Positions 51,734 to 60,745 are shown, numbered from the stretch's first letter. The stretch: 64,000 nt of DNA from DASPPM01 sp052143835 (GCA_052143835.1 JBKQRV010000097.1:34891-98890), one strand, 5' to 3'. Numbers and translations: made by a program. The notes: a model not told the origin generated them from the sequence alone.

Positions 51734-53447
51734 GGCGCGGGCCCGACGGTTTCCCGCCTTCCGGCGCGGTCCCCCGCTCCTCGAGGAGGGCCTTTTTCAG
51801 GATTTTGCCGACGGCGGACTTGGGCAGCTCGTCGCGGAACTCGATGAGTTTCGGCATCTCGATGGCCGAGAGCTTGTCGGCGAGGAACGTCCGCAGGCTT
51901 AGCTCATCGAGCGACGCCCCCTTGTGCTTCACGACGAAGGCCTTGACGGTGGCGCCGCGATAGGGATCGGGCACGCCGACGACCGCTGCCTCGGCGACGG
52001 CGGGATTCTGGTAAATCGCCTCCTCGACCGTGCGCGGATAAATCTTGTAGCCGCCGGCGACGATCACTTCCTTGAGGCGGTCGACGATGAAGAAGTAGCC
52101 GTCCTCGTCCATGTAGCCGACGTCGCCCGTGCGCAGCCAGCCGTCGATCAGCGTATGCGCGGTCTCCTCGGGCTGATGCCAGTATTCCGCCATCACCTGC
52201 GGCCCGCGCACCCAGAGCTCACCGCGCTCGCCGGTCGGCAGCGCCCGGTGCGGCTCGTCGAGCGACATGATGCGCACTTCCGTCCCCGGGACCGGCAAGC
52301 CGATCGAGCCCGGCTTGTTCAGCCCGTAGATGGGATTGCAGCACACCACCGGCGAGGCCTCGCTGAGACCATAGCCCTCGACGAGCTTGCAACCCGTGTG
52401 CGCCTCGAACTGGCGCTTGACCTCGACCGGCAGGGTGGCCGCCCCCGAGATGCACAGCTTGATCGACGAGAGATCGTACTTTGCGAGATCGGGCGCGTTG
52501 TTGATCGCCGTGTAGATGGTGGGAACCCCGGGAAAGAGCGTCGGCCGCTTGCGGTCGATGGTCTCGAGGACCTGCTTGAGCTCGAAGCGCGGCAACAGGA
52601 TCAAGAGCGCGCCGCTACGGAGCGAGAAATTCATCACCGAGGTCATGGCGAAGACGTGAAAGAACGGCAGCACGGCCAAGGTGCGCTCCTTGCCGCGCTC
52701 ACCTTCGGGGAACCAGACCTCGATCTGGCGCAGGTTCGCCCACAGATTGCCGTGCGTGAGCGCTGCGGCTTTGGGCGTCCCCGTCGTCCCTCCCGTATAT
52801 TGCAGGACCGCGATGTCCCGCTCGGGGTCGGCCGCCACCTCGCGCACGCGGCCGTCGTTGGCGACGAGCCGGTCGAAGGTCACATGCCGCTCGTCTGCGG
52901 GCACTCGAGCCAGCTCGCCGCGCTTGAAGATCGAGAAGAGCAGGTTCCGCGGAAAGGGCAGGAGCTCCACCATGCGCCCGACGACAATCCGCTTGAGGCG
53001 CGATTGGCTCATCGACAAGGCGATCTTGTCGTAAAGCAGCTTGAGATCGAGCGTCACCATGATCTCGGTCTCGGAATCGTCGATCTGGTGCACGATCTCG
53101 CGCGGCACGTAGAGCGGATTGTAATTGACGATCGTGCCGCCCGCCTTGAGCACGGCGAAATAGCAGATCACGTAATAGGGGCAATTGGGGAGGAACAGCC
53201 CTACCTTGACGCCTCGGCCCACGCCAAGCGCCTGGAATCCGGCCGCCGCCCGGTCGATGAGATGCCCGAGCTCGCGGTAGCTCGTACGGCGGTCCAGGAA
53301 ATCGAGTGCCGCAAGCTCGGCGAACTCGGCGACCGCCTCCTCAGCCAGGCGCCAGAAGGGTTTCTTAGGCACCGTCAGCGCATGCGCGATGCCGGGCGGA
53401 TAGGATTTCACCCACGGCTCGTCGGCAACGCTCCGAGTCTCGTCCAC
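51726..53447 (-). CDS. fadD: Long-chain fatty-acid CoA ligase
   Basis: 573 residues from GTG 53447. GTG 53468 is possible, but only 53447 has a strong Shine-Dalgarno (GGGAGGGG) and leaves a leader after the mapped promoter. AMP-binding motif YTGGTTGTPKAA, the ATP/AMP site GYGLSEASP, WLRTGDVGYMDEDGYFFIVD and the catalytic lysine in SAVGKILKK. It activates fatty acids taken up through FadL and opens the fad operon. Confidence 0.93.
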   Translation of the reverse strand: MDETRSVADEPWVKSYPPGIAHALTVPKKPFWRLAEEAVAEFAELAALDFLDRRTSYRELGHLIDRAAAGFQALGVGRGVKVGLFLPNCPYYVICYFAVLKAGGTIVNYNPLYVPREIVHQIDDSETEIMVTLDLKLLYDKIALSMSQSRLKRIVVGRMVELLPFPRNLLFSIFKRGELARVPADERHVTFDRLVANDGRVREVAADPERDIAVLQYTGGTTGTPKAAALTHGNLWANLRQIEVWFPEGERGKERTLAVLPFFHVFAMTSVMNFSLRSGALLILLPRFELKQVLETIDRKRPTLFPGVPTIYTAINNAPDLAKYDLSSIKLCISGAATLPVEVKRQFEAHTGCKLVEGYGLSEASPVVCCNPIYGLNKPGSIGLPVPGTEVRIMSLDEPHRALPTGERGELWVRGPQVMAEYWHQPEETAHTLIDGWLRTGDVGYMDEDGYFFIVDRLKEVIVAGGYKIYPRTVEEAIYQNPAVAEAAVVGVPDPYRGATVKAFVVKHKGASLDELSLRTFLADKLSAIEMPKLIEFRDELPKSAVGKILKKALLEERGTAPEGGKPSGPRHG

Positions 53448-53477
53448 CAAGCCCCTCCCCGACTGCACGTGGTGTAA

Positions 53478-53525
53478 AGAGTAAGCATCTCTGACGTTAA
53501 CGTCAAATCACTGACGTAAGCGTCA
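53478..53525 (-). promoter_or_regulatory. fadD promoter with two MerR-type operators
   Basis: A perfect palindrome TGACGTTAACGTCA (53492-53505) and a near-identical TGACGTAAGCGTCA (53512-53525), 20 bases apart. A minus-strand promoter TTGACG (53501-53506) - 17 bases - TACTCT (53478-53483) has its -35 box inside the first palindrome. The sites resemble published LiuR/MerR operators, and the MerR gene is in the operon, so autoregulation is likely. Confidence 0.7.
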
Positions 53526-53579
53526 ACGGGCGCTTGCCCGGCTTGCCCCGGGCGGCAGCTCGCGCAACGGGGCCGGGAG

Positions 53580-54971
53580 CTAGAAGGCGTATTTGACGCC
53601 GAGCGTCAGGATATTGACGGAGGAGCCGCTGAAGGTGCCGCTGACCGTACCCTGGGTGTTGCTCGCCAGGTTTATGGGCGAGTTTCCAATGACAAAGATG
53701 TGGCTGTAAGCGGCGTCGATCGAGAACCCGCCCCACAGCTGCATGCCATAGCCGATGGAAAGCCAAACCCGGCTGTCGTCGGGGATGTTCAAAGTTCGAA
53801 AGGCGTTGGGTACGGGGGTCGGATCGTAGGCGGCGCCGAAACGCAGCCTGGCCTTGTCGCTTGCCGCGTAAATTGCACCGATCGACTCGCGGAAGGTATC
53901 GTGCCAATTCTCGGGCGTGACCTGGGTCGGCTGCAACGGATTGGCGAAGGTCACGGTGAAGTTATTGAAGCTGCTCCACTGGGTCCAGCTGACGTCGCCC
54001 AGGACCGTCCACTTAGGCGTGACCTGCTGGGCGACCGAGAAGCTGGCCGTCGCCGGGAGGGATATCTTGGCGAGGGCCGCGGTACTGACGAAGTTGCCCC
54101 CGAAGGCGGGCACGGCCGACTGGAGCGTTTGGTAGGCCGTGGGCACCGTGAAGCTCGCCGTGCCGCTCAGCCGCAGCGTATAGCCCGAGCGATAGGCAAG
54201 GCCGATCCGCGTGTTGTCGAAAGGCTGGAGGATGGCGCCGGCGTTCCAGCCCACCGTGTTGTCGCTGCCGGTGAGCCTGACTTCCCCGTCGTTGGCCTGG
54301 GGGGCCAACCCGAACAGTCCGCAAAGGCCTGCCCCTGCGGCGTTGGAGCAGATCGAGCCGAAATCGACCGCATTCTTGAAGAGCCCGCTGCCGTGAAGGA
54401 CGTCGACCCCAGCACCGAGCGAGAGCCAATTCGTGGCCTTATAGGCCACCGACGGATTCACGTCGATCGTCTGAAGCTGGGTGCGCTCGGCATAATAGCG
54501 GCCGACCCAGGTGTCGCTTCCGTAATCGGTCACCAGCCCGAAGGGGGCCGTGATGCCTATGCCGGCCCACAGGCCTTTCGTAATCGCGTCGAGAGGGGCG
54601 GCGACATAGACGTGCGGCACCGGCACCACCACGCCGAAGTCGCGGCTCGCCTCCCCGGTCAGCGGCATGGGCAAGCCGCCGACGGCCGTCGGATCCGTCT
54701 TCGCGTTCGAGGGGTGAAAGGTGCCGTCGGTCATGATGACGTTCATGCCCGCTTGCGCCTGGATGCCGTTCAGGTAAGTCAGGCCGGCGGGGTTGGCGAA
54801 GATGGTCGAGACGTCCTCGGCGACCGCAGCGGCACCCGCGAACGCGTCCCCCTCTCCGCTCGGACTTTGGTCGACGAGCTGGAAGCCGGCGGCCTGCGCC
54901 CGCCCTGCCGCGGAGAGTGCCGCGCACAGTGCCAGGGCCGAGACCGCAAACTTGAAGAACCCCGACTTCAT
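53580..54971 (-). CDS. fadL: FadL/OmpP1-family outer-membrane fatty-acid porin
   Basis: 463 residues with signal peptide (FAVSALALCAALSAAGRAQA) and the FadL N-terminal plug region (AGFQLVDQSPSGEGDAFAGA, then AVAEDVSTIFANPAGLTYL, family motif NPAGL). The remainder is strand after strand of a 14-strand barrel and it ends in aromatic VKYAF, the outer-membrane sorting signal. It imports long-chain fatty acids or other hydrophobic substrates, fitting the adjacent fadD operon. Confidence 0.93.
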   Translation of the reverse strand: MKSGFFKFAVSALALCAALSAAGRAQAAGFQLVDQSPSGEGDAFAGAAAVAEDVSTIFANPAGLTYLNGIQAQAGMNVIMTDGTFHPSNAKTDPTAVGGLPMPLTGEASRDFGVVVPVPHVYVAAPLDAITKGLWAGIGITAPFGLVTDYGSDTWVGRYYAERTQLQTIDVNPSVAYKATNWLSLGAGVDVLHGSGLFKNAVDFGSICSNAAGAGLCGLFGLAPQANDGEVRLTGSDNTVGWNAGAILQPFDNTRIGLAYRSGYTLRLSGTASFTVPTAYQTLQSAVPAFGGNFVSTAALAKISLPATASFSVAQQVTPKWTVLGDVSWTQWSSFNNFTVTFANPLQPTQVTPENWHDTFRESIGAIYAASDKARLRFGAAYDPTPVPNAFRTLNIPDDSRVWLSIGYGMQLWGGFSIDAAYSHIFVIGNSPINLASNTQGTVSGTFSGSSVNILTLGVKYAF

Positions 54972-55179
54972 TCTTCCCCCCTCGCTCGCGGCTATTGGCT
55001 GCCGAGTCGGCTACTCCGCCCCATCCCTTTCCGCATTCCCATCAGCACTCGTGCGGCCAACCCTTGTGGCACCTCGACGTCATCAGATGCGCCGCGCGCC
55101 CCGATTTGACGCGAACAGGATACAATGATTTCAACGACAAACCAAGCCTTGCGGCTGCCGGCAACGCGCGCCTCGCACC

Positions 55180-55965
55180 TCACGAGGCCCAGCTCGGCTT
55201 GCGTTTTTCGAAGAAGGCGGCGATGCCCTCCCTGCTCTCCTCCCCTTCCCAGGCATCGGCCAAGCCCGCAATGGCGTATTCGATGCTCTCGGACGGCCCG
55301 TGCCGCGCGATGTGGTGGACGAGCGCTTTCGCGCGAGCGACCGCCTGCGGTCCGCATTTGAGGAAATAGCCGGCCTCGCGCTCGACTGCGCCGTCGAGCT
55401 CCGCCGCATCGACGGCGCGCGAGAGGAGGCCGAGCCTCGCAGCCTCCTCGGCATCGAAGAGCTTGCCGTTGAAGAAGATCTCGCGGGTCTTGGCCTCGCC
55501 CAGGCGCTTCATGACGTAAGGCCCGATATTCGCGGGGATCAGGCCAAGGCGCACTTCGCTGAGCCCGAAGCGCGCGCCGCGCGCGGCGATCGCGATATCG
55601 CAGACCGCGATGAGGCCGACCCCTCCGCCGTAGGCCGCCCCATTGATGCGGCCGACGAGCGGCTTGGAGAGACGGTCGAGTGCCGAGAGCACCGCCGCGA
55701 CCCCGCCGGAAGCGGCGACACGCCCCGCGCGATCGAGCTTGCTCACCTCCTGCATCCAGCGCAGATCGGCCCCTGCGCAGAAGCTCTCCCCTGCCCCCGT
55801 CAAGACCACGACTCGGACCGCGGGCTCCGACTCCAGCTCCCGTACCGCTTGCGGCAGCTCCTCGAGCATGCGGCCGGAAAGCGCGTTGTGCACCTCGGGC
55901 CGGTTGAGGGTGAGCCTTGCGATGCCGCCGCGGTGCCTCTCGATAACAAGCGTCTCGTACGCCAT
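55180..55965 (-). CDS. Enoyl-CoA hydratase/isomerase family protein
   Basis: 261 residues from ATG 55965. Crotonase motifs: oxyanion-hole region ESFCAGADLRWMQ, then GAAYGGGVGLIAVCDIAIAA with the expected glycine pair, and GLSEVRLGLIPANIGPYVMK carrying the catalytic acidic position. The ending (GIAAFFEKRKPSW) is like methylglutaconyl-CoA hydratases of leucine catabolism, but the substrate is not certain. Divergent from an SDR gene. Confidence 0.88.
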   Translation of the reverse strand: MAYETLVIERHRGGIARLTLNRPEVHNALSGRMLEELPQAVRELESEPAVRVVVLTGAGESFCAGADLRWMQEVSKLDRAGRVAASGGVAAVLSALDRLSKPLVGRINGAAYGGGVGLIAVCDIAIAARGARFGLSEVRLGLIPANIGPYVMKRLGEAKTREIFFNGKLFDAEEAARLGLLSRAVDAAELDGAVEREAGYFLKCGPQAVARAKALVHHIARHGPSESIEYAIAGLADAWEGEESREGIAAFFEKRKPSWAS

Positions 55966-56098
55966 GGCCTCAGCTCCTCGCCTTTCCCGATGCCCGCGAG
56001 CGCAGTTTTTCACTGCGAAGCGGCTGCGCGATCTTGGGGCAGGGGGAGATGGAAGTCCATCCGCGCGGCCCTTCAATACCGGTGCATCGCGATAGGTT

Positions 56099-56126
56099 TT
56101 GCGGCACCCGCTCGGCATGGTAGATA
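56099..56126 (+). promoter_or_regulatory. Probable leaderless promoter of the SDR gene
   Basis: TTGCGG (56099-56104), 16 bases, TAGATA (56121-56126). The ATG at 56134 follows after only 7 bases and no Shine-Dalgarno is present, so a leaderless transcript is likely. Confidence 0.45.
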
Positions 56127-56133
56127 GCTTGCG

Positions 56134-56889
56134 ATGAGCGACGACCAGCCCATACTCGGCGCGGGAGCGGTAGCCCTGGTGTCAGGCGCGTCGAGGGGCA
56201 TCGGCGAGGCCATGGTCCACGCCCTTGCCGCCCGCGGCGCCCGCGTGATCGCGACCGCACGCAAGCGCGAACGACTCGACAAGCTCGTCGAGCGCTATGG
56301 CAAGGACATTCTTCCCCTCGCCTTGGATGTAACCGACGCCGGGGCCGTAAGCACCCTTGTCGCGGCACTGCCGGCCGACTGGCGCGCGGTCGATATCCTG
56401 ATCAATAACGCGGGATCGGACGTGGGCGGCCGTCGCCGCTTCGAGGAGGGCGCTATCGAGGATTGGGCAGGCACGATCGAGACCAACGTCACCGGCCTCA
56501 TGCGCGTGACGCGGGCGATCCTCTCCGGCATGCTCGCACGCGGACGCGGACATATCGTCAATTTGGGCTCGATCGCCGGCTTGCGTCCCACCGCGGGGAT
56601 TGCCGCCTACAACACAAGCAAGGCGGCGGTGCATATGTTCAGCGACGCGCTGCGCGCCGAGCTCAAGGGGACCGCGATTCGCGTGAGCGAGATCATGCCG
56701 GGGACGGCGCGTACCGGCTTTGCCGAAGCGCGTTGGCGCGGCGACGAGGCCGCGGCGGAGCACTTCTACGGTTCCTTCGAAACGCTACTCACGGCGGACG
56801 ACGTGGCGCGCTCGGTCGTCTTCGCGCTCGAGCAGCCGCCCCACGTGGTGATCGCCCAGCTCCTCGTGCTGCCGACCTCGCAGGCCTGA
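56134..56889 (+). CDS. Short-chain dehydrogenase/reductase
   Basis: 251 residues, classical SDR. Cofactor motif VSGASRGIGEAM, LDVTDAG for the adenine, NNAG in INNAGSD, catalytic serine in NLGSIAG and YNTSK (Y and K of YxxxK), followed by the PGTARTGF loop. The arginines after the second strand (ATARKRERL) favour NADP. Similar to YdfG-type 3-hydroxy-acid or serine dehydrogenases; the substrate is unknown. Confidence 0.92.
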   Translation: MSDDQPILGAGAVALVSGASRGIGEAMVHALAARGARVIATARKRERLDKLVERYGKDILPLALDVTDAGAVSTLVAALPADWRAVDILINNAGSDVGGRRRFEEGAIEDWAGTIETNVTGLMRVTRAILSGMLARGRGHIVNLGSIAGLRPTAGIAAYNTSKAAVHMFSDALRAELKGTAIRVSEIMPGTARTGFAEARWRGDEAAAEHFYGSFETLLTADDVARSVVFALEQPPHVVIAQLLVLPTSQA

Positions 56890-57040
56890 GGCAGGGTGTA
56901 ACGTGGGACTATCGCCGCCTCGGGAGGAGGCGACCGAGCCCAGGATGGGGGTGGCGCTCGCGTTTGGCATTCATTACTTTATGTCCTGGTGGGCTCGCCG
57001 CGACGAGCGGTGCGCGCGGCCGGCCTCGAGGAGGGAGAGA

Positions 57041-57655
57041 ATGGGGAAATTCCACGCGCTCGCGGCCGCGTTTGTGGTCCTGATCGCGCCTTTGGCCTGG
57101 GCCCAGACGGCGTCCGCCCAAGCGACCGGCTCGGTGACCGCTCGAGCCTACGCGCCGCTCGCGCCGGGCTCCGCGATCTCGGTCGTGCCTGCACAGGATA
57201 CCGACCAGTACCAGCGCCTCAAGGCCGCGATCGAGGCCTCGCTGCGCAACCGCGGCTACGTCGTCTCGGATAATGCTCCGCTCCTCCTCGAGTTCTATGC
57301 GACCGAGGTAACCGGCAACCGGGTCGGCGACCGGACCAACGGGGCGAAGGCGCTCGAAAGCGCGGTGCCGAACAGCGAGCAAGCCGAGAGCATGGGCGTC
57401 CTCACGCCCCTCAATCAGAACCTCTTCGGCGGCGAGACGGCCACGGGCTCGGCCGCGACCGGGGAGCCGTCACCGCGCCGGGTGCATCTCTCCATGATGC
57501 TGTCTGATCAACGCGCCGCGCGTCGAATCTGGCAAGGGAGTGCGAGCGGCGAGATGCGCCGGCCCGACTCCTTCGCCGCGACGCAGTCGCTCGTGCCGTT
57601 CCTCATCGGCAAGATCGGCGTGAGCGCCACGGACGAGCGCTTCGACCTGCCCTGA
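57041..57655 (+). CDS. Secreted protein of unknown function
   Basis: 204 residues from ATG 57041 (GAGGGAGA upstream). Sec signal peptide (FHALAAAFVVLIAPLAWAQT, cleaved near ASA). The mature domain begins with an alternating strand-helix pattern (AISVVPAQDTDQYQRLKAAI, then RGYVVSDNAPLLLEFYA), like DUF4136-type periplasmic proteins, and ends with RRIWQGSASGEMR and LVPFLIGKIG. Function unknown. Confidence 0.7.
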   Translation: MGKFHALAAAFVVLIAPLAWAQTASAQATGSVTARAYAPLAPGSAISVVPAQDTDQYQRLKAAIEASLRNRGYVVSDNAPLLLEFYATEVTGNRVGDRTNGAKALESAVPNSEQAESMGVLTPLNQNLFGGETATGSAATGEPSPRRVHLSMMLSDQRAARRIWQGSASGEMRRPDSFAATQSLVPFLIGKIGVSATDERFDLP

Positions 57656-57701
57656 GCGCGCCGGCTCGGAGGTCGGCCGAGGGCGCTCTGCCGCTGGCAG
57701 C

Positions 57702-57893
57702 TCATAGCTTCGTGATACGGTCCGGCTCGCGCCGGAACGTGCGACGGCATGCCTCGAGGGCCTGCGCCTCGGCCTCGGCCGAGGTAGCGACGGGGTCGCT
57801 CATGGCGGCGCGCTTGCCGTGATGCCAGATCGACCACATGAAGTCGGTGTGCCCGTCGCGCTGGGTCCAGCGCTCGATGATGACCTCGATCAT
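57702..57893 (-). CDS. Small unknown protein
   Basis: 63 residues from ATG 57893. A compact beta-rich start (MIEVIIERWTQRDGHTDFMW, then SIWHHGKRAAMS) and an amphipathic helix ending in CRRTFRREPDRITKL. The conserved-looking W/H pattern suggests a real gene. Family unknown. Confidence 0.6.
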   Translation of the reverse strand: MIEVIIERWTQRDGHTDFMWSIWHHGKRAAMSDPVATSAEAEAQALEACRRTFRREPDRITKL

Positions 57894-57979
57894 GGCGTCT
57901 CCCGCTTCTCCGCAGAGAGCCCCGCGAATCCTGAGCCGGCACCGCGCATGGGTCAATCCCTCTCTCAAGGAGGCAGGGC

Positions 57980-58876
57980 ATGGAGGAGACCGGCTATCTC
58001 GCCGCCGAAGGTTTCGAGCGCGAGCTCGAGCACGAGCTCGGGCATGTGACCATACGCTACGGCCGGCTCATCTTGGCCCCGGGAGCGGCGCGGCCCGCCG
58101 CCTGGGCCCAGAACGTCTGGTTGGCGCCCCGCGAGCTCGAGATAGGCTCGATCAAGGACGCGGCGCTGAAGCTCCGCGCCATCCAGCGCAATTGGGCGCT
58201 CTATGACTTCAAGCTTCATCGCCGCGCCAAGCTCATCCAGGCGCAGCTTCCCCACGTCTCGGCCAAGCCCGTCCCGTTTCCGTGCGAGCTGCCCAAAGCG
58301 CCGCTCGGCTCGTGGACGCTTGTCGCGGGGAACAGGATGCTCGCGAGCCCCTGCTCTTCGAGCCCGTTCCGCCACGGCGAGGCGGAATTCATCGAGGACC
58401 GCACGGGTCCGCCCAACCGGGCCTATCTCAAGCTGTGGGAAGCCTTCACGCTCCTAGGCGTGCGTCCCAGCGAGGGAGAGCGCTGCCTCGATCTCGGCGC
58501 CAGCCCGGGCGGCTGGAGTTGGGCGCTCCAGAAGCTCGGCTGCCATGTCCTCAGTGTCGACAAGGCGCCGCTCGAACCCAGGATCGCAGCACTTCCCGGC
58601 ATCGAGTATCGCGCGGCGAGCGCCTTTTCCTTAGCTCCTGCCGAGGTGGGGCCCGTCGACTGGCTCCTCTCCGACATCGTGTGCTATCCGCGCCGCCTAT
58701 GGCGCCTCATGCAAGGCTGGCTCGCCTCGGGCTTGGCACAGCACTACCTGTGCACGCTCAAGTTTCAGGGCGAAACGGACCATGCGACGGCCGCCGCATT
58801 TGCCGCCGTGCCCGGAAGCCGTCTCATGCATCTCCACCACAACAAGCACGAGCTCACCTGGGTGAAGCTCGCCTGA
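57980..58876 (+). CDS. RlmM-like SAM-dependent rRNA 2'-O-methyltransferase
   Basis: 298 residues. N-terminal THUMP-like substrate-recognition region and a C-terminal Rossmann methyltransferase with SAM motif CLDLGASPGGWSWAL, acidic loop LSVDKAPLEP, LLSDIVCYP (the K-D-K-E type aspartate), and lysines in CTLKFQG plus the final HHNKHELTWVK. This matches 23S rRNA C2498 2'-O-methyltransferases of the RlmM/FtsJ type. Shorter than E. coli RlmM. Confidence 0.85.
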   Translation: MEETGYLAAEGFERELEHELGHVTIRYGRLILAPGAARPAAWAQNVWLAPRELEIGSIKDAALKLRAIQRNWALYDFKLHRRAKLIQAQLPHVSAKPVPFPCELPKAPLGSWTLVAGNRMLASPCSSSPFRHGEAEFIEDRTGPPNRAYLKLWEAFTLLGVRPSEGERCLDLGASPGGWSWALQKLGCHVLSVDKAPLEPRIAALPGIEYRAASAFSLAPAEVGPVDWLLSDIVCYPRRLWRLMQGWLASGLAQHYLCTLKFQGETDHATAAAFAAVPGSRLMHLHHNKHELTWVKLA

Positions 58877-58894
58877 GCGCTCGGCCCGCGCCCC

Positions 58895-60100
58895 TCACGC
58901 GCCCACCGCCTTGAGCCCGCGCGCGAGATCCTCGATGAGATCGTCCGCGTCCTCGAGGCCGACCGAGAGGCGCACGAGCCCATCCGTGATCCCCATGCGC
59001 GCGCGCTCCTCGGGCCCGACGGCGCGGTGCGTCGTCGTCGCGGGATGGGTGATGAGCGACTTGGCATCGCCCAGATTGTTCGAGATGTCGATGACCTCGA
59101 GCGCGTTGAGGAAGCGGAAAGCGCCCCGCTTGCCGCCCCTCACTTCGAAGCTCACCATCGTCCCCGGCCCCGCCATCTGCCGGCGCGCGAGGCGGTACTG
59201 CGGATGGCTCTTGTGGCCCGGGAAGAGCACGCGCGACACCCTCTTGTCCCCGGCAAGGAAGTCCGCGACCTTTCGCGCATTCACCGAGTGGCGCTCGACC
59301 CGCGGGCCCAGGGTCTCGAGACCCTTGAGCATGATCCAGGCGTTGAACGGGCTCAGCGAGGGCCCGGTGTGGCGCATGTAGGGCATGAGCTGCTCGCGGT
59401 AGAACTTCTCGCTCGAGAGGACGGCGCCACCGAGCGCCCTGCCCTGCCCATCGATGTGCTTGGTTGCGGAATAGACGACGATGTCGGCGCCCAGCGCCAA
59501 GGGCCGCTGCAGCAAAGGCGTCGAGAACACGTTATCGACGATGAGGACGGCACCCCCGGCGTGCGCGAGCTTGGCGACCGCCGCGATATCGATGAGCTCG
59601 AGCGTGGGGTTGGCCGGCGTCTCGAGGAAGACCGCCGCCGCGCCCGAGCGAAGGGCCGCCTTCCACTCCGCGAGGTTCGTGCCGTCGACGAGCTGAGTCG
59701 CGATCCCCCAGCGCGGCAGGAGCTGCGTGATGATGAAGTGACAGGAGCCGAAGAGCGCGCGCGAGGCCACCACGCGCTGGCCGGCACGGAGCTGGCACAT
59801 GAGCGAGGCGAACACGGCCGCCATGCCGGTCGCGGTGGCGAAGCACGCCTCCGCGCCCTCGAGGAGCGCCATGCGCTTCTCGAACATGGCAACCGTCGGA
59901 TTGCCGTAGCGCGAGTAGATGAACCCCGGCGCCTCGCCCTTGAAGCGCGCCTCGGCTTGCTCGGCGCTCGCATAAACAAAGCTCGAGGTGAGATAGAGCG
60001 CCTCGCTCGTCTCGCCGTGGGCGGAGCGGACGATGCCGCCGCGCACCAGCCGAGTCTGCGGACGCCAGGCGCTCGCCGCGTTCTTCTTGCCTTTTGCCAT
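58895..60100 (-). CDS. metZ: O-succinylhomoserine sulfhydrylase
   Basis: 401 residues from ATG 60100. PLP enzyme of the Cys/Met metabolism class: SRYGNPTV, ATGMAAVFASLM, FLETPANPTLELIDI, VDNVFSTPLLQRP and Schiff-base lysine K214 in YSATKHIDGQGRALGG. It makes homocysteine from O-succinylhomoserine and sulfide. It sits 26 bases after the rhodanese gene under tandem SAM-II riboswitches, which supports the methionine-pathway call over cystathionine gamma-synthase. Confidence 0.92.
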   Translation of the reverse strand: MAKGKKNAASAWRPQTRLVRGGIVRSAHGETSEALYLTSSFVYASAEQAEARFKGEAPGFIYSRYGNPTVAMFEKRMALLEGAEACFATATGMAAVFASLMCQLRAGQRVVASRALFGSCHFIITQLLPRWGIATQLVDGTNLAEWKAALRSGAAAVFLETPANPTLELIDIAAVAKLAHAGGAVLIVDNVFSTPLLQRPLALGADIVVYSATKHIDGQGRALGGAVLSSEKFYREQLMPYMRHTGPSLSPFNAWIMLKGLETLGPRVERHSVNARKVADFLAGDKRVSRVLFPGHKSHPQYRLARRQMAGPGTMVSFEVRGGKRGAFRFLNALEVIDISNNLGDAKSLITHPATTTHRAVGPEERARMGITDGLVRLSVGLEDADDLIEDLARGLKAVGA

Positions 60101-60126
60101 TGCCGGATTCCCGCGGATTGGGGTGG

Positions 60127-60552
60127 TCAGTCCTGCTGCCAGGGAAGGCCCGCCGCCTTCCAACCGGCGCTCCGCCCGCGATGGCCCTCGCCATCCTTCG
60201 GCCCCTCGAAGCCGTCGGCGATGTTGTAGCAGCGCCGGTAGCCGAGGCTGGTCAAGAGGATGGCCGCCGCCTTGGAGCGGGCACCCGAGCGGCAGAGGAG
60301 GAGAAGCGTCGCGTCCTTCGCGACCCCTTTCACCGCGAGCTCCTCGGCGAAGCGCTCGTTCTTCGCGAGATCGGGGTAGGCCTGCCATTCGACGAAGACG
60401 GCGCTCTTGCCGAGCGTCTTGAGATCGGGATGGCCGACGTAGCGGCACTCCGGACTGGTGCGCACGTCGACGAGGGTGGCCCCGGGATCCCCCTTGAGGA
60501 TCTCCCAGGCGCGGCGCGAATCCACGTCGCCCGCGTAGGTTTGTCCGCTCAT
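60127..60552 (-). CDS. Rhodanese-like sulfurtransferase
   Basis: 141 residues from ATG 60552 (GGAGG eight bases upstream). Single rhodanese domain with LVDVRTSPECRYVGHPD, the persulfide-carrying cysteine in LLLCRSGARSKAAA, and GYRRCYNIADGFEG. In an operon with metZ, it may deliver or sense sulfur for homocysteine synthesis. Confidence 0.9.
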   Translation of the reverse strand: MSGQTYAGDVDSRRAWEILKGDPGATLVDVRTSPECRYVGHPDLKTLGKSAVFVEWQAYPDLAKNERFAEELAVKGVAKDATLLLLCRSGARSKAAAILLTSLGYRRCYNIADGFEGPKDGEGHRGRSAGWKAAGLPWQQD

Positions 60553-60641
60553 CGCGCGCACCTCCGGGCCTTCCGGATGCGGGAGACGGCTGCCACGGAC
60601 GCGTGAGGAGAAAAATGCGGAGAGTGCAACGCCGAAAGCAT
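60549..60641 (-). CDS. 30-codon leader ORF coupled to rhodanese gene
   Basis: ATG 60641 has a strong AAGGAGG eight bases upstream, stronger than most starts in the window. The frame (MLSALHSPHFSPHASVAAVS, then a basic tail) ends with a TGA that overlaps the rhodanese ATG (ATGA). It is downstream of the second riboswitch and could couple ribosome loading to translation of the operon. The peptide has no methionine enrichment. Confidence 0.4.
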   Translation of the reverse strand: MLSALHSPHFSPHASVAAVSRIRKARRCAR

Positions 60642-60673
60642 AAGATGCCCTCCTTCGCTCGGGTTACACGGGC

Positions 60674-60694
60674 CCACGGAGGTCATCCCCGTGG
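60674..60694 (-). promoter_or_regulatory. Hairpin after the second SAM-II aptamer
   Basis: CCACGG and CCGTGG enclose a 9-base loop directly after the GCTAAAGC of the second aptamer. There is no T-run, so control of transcript structure or translation of the following leader ORF is more likely than termination. Confidence 0.45.
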
Positions 60695-60745
60695 CGCTTT
60701 AGCAGAGAGAGGCGCGGCTGCAAGCTGCCCGTCAAATCCCGCGGG
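60695..60745 (-). ncRNA. SAM-II riboswitch, proximal copy
   Basis: Reading the minus strand: stem CGCGG/CCGCG enclosing GATTTGACGGG and CAGCTTGCAG, then the pseudoknot partner GCTAAAGC after a short pyrimidine linker. GATTTG, GCTTGCA and GCTAAAGC are the conserved elements of the SAM-II class, which shuts down methionine-biosynthesis genes when SAM is high. Confidence 0.85.
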
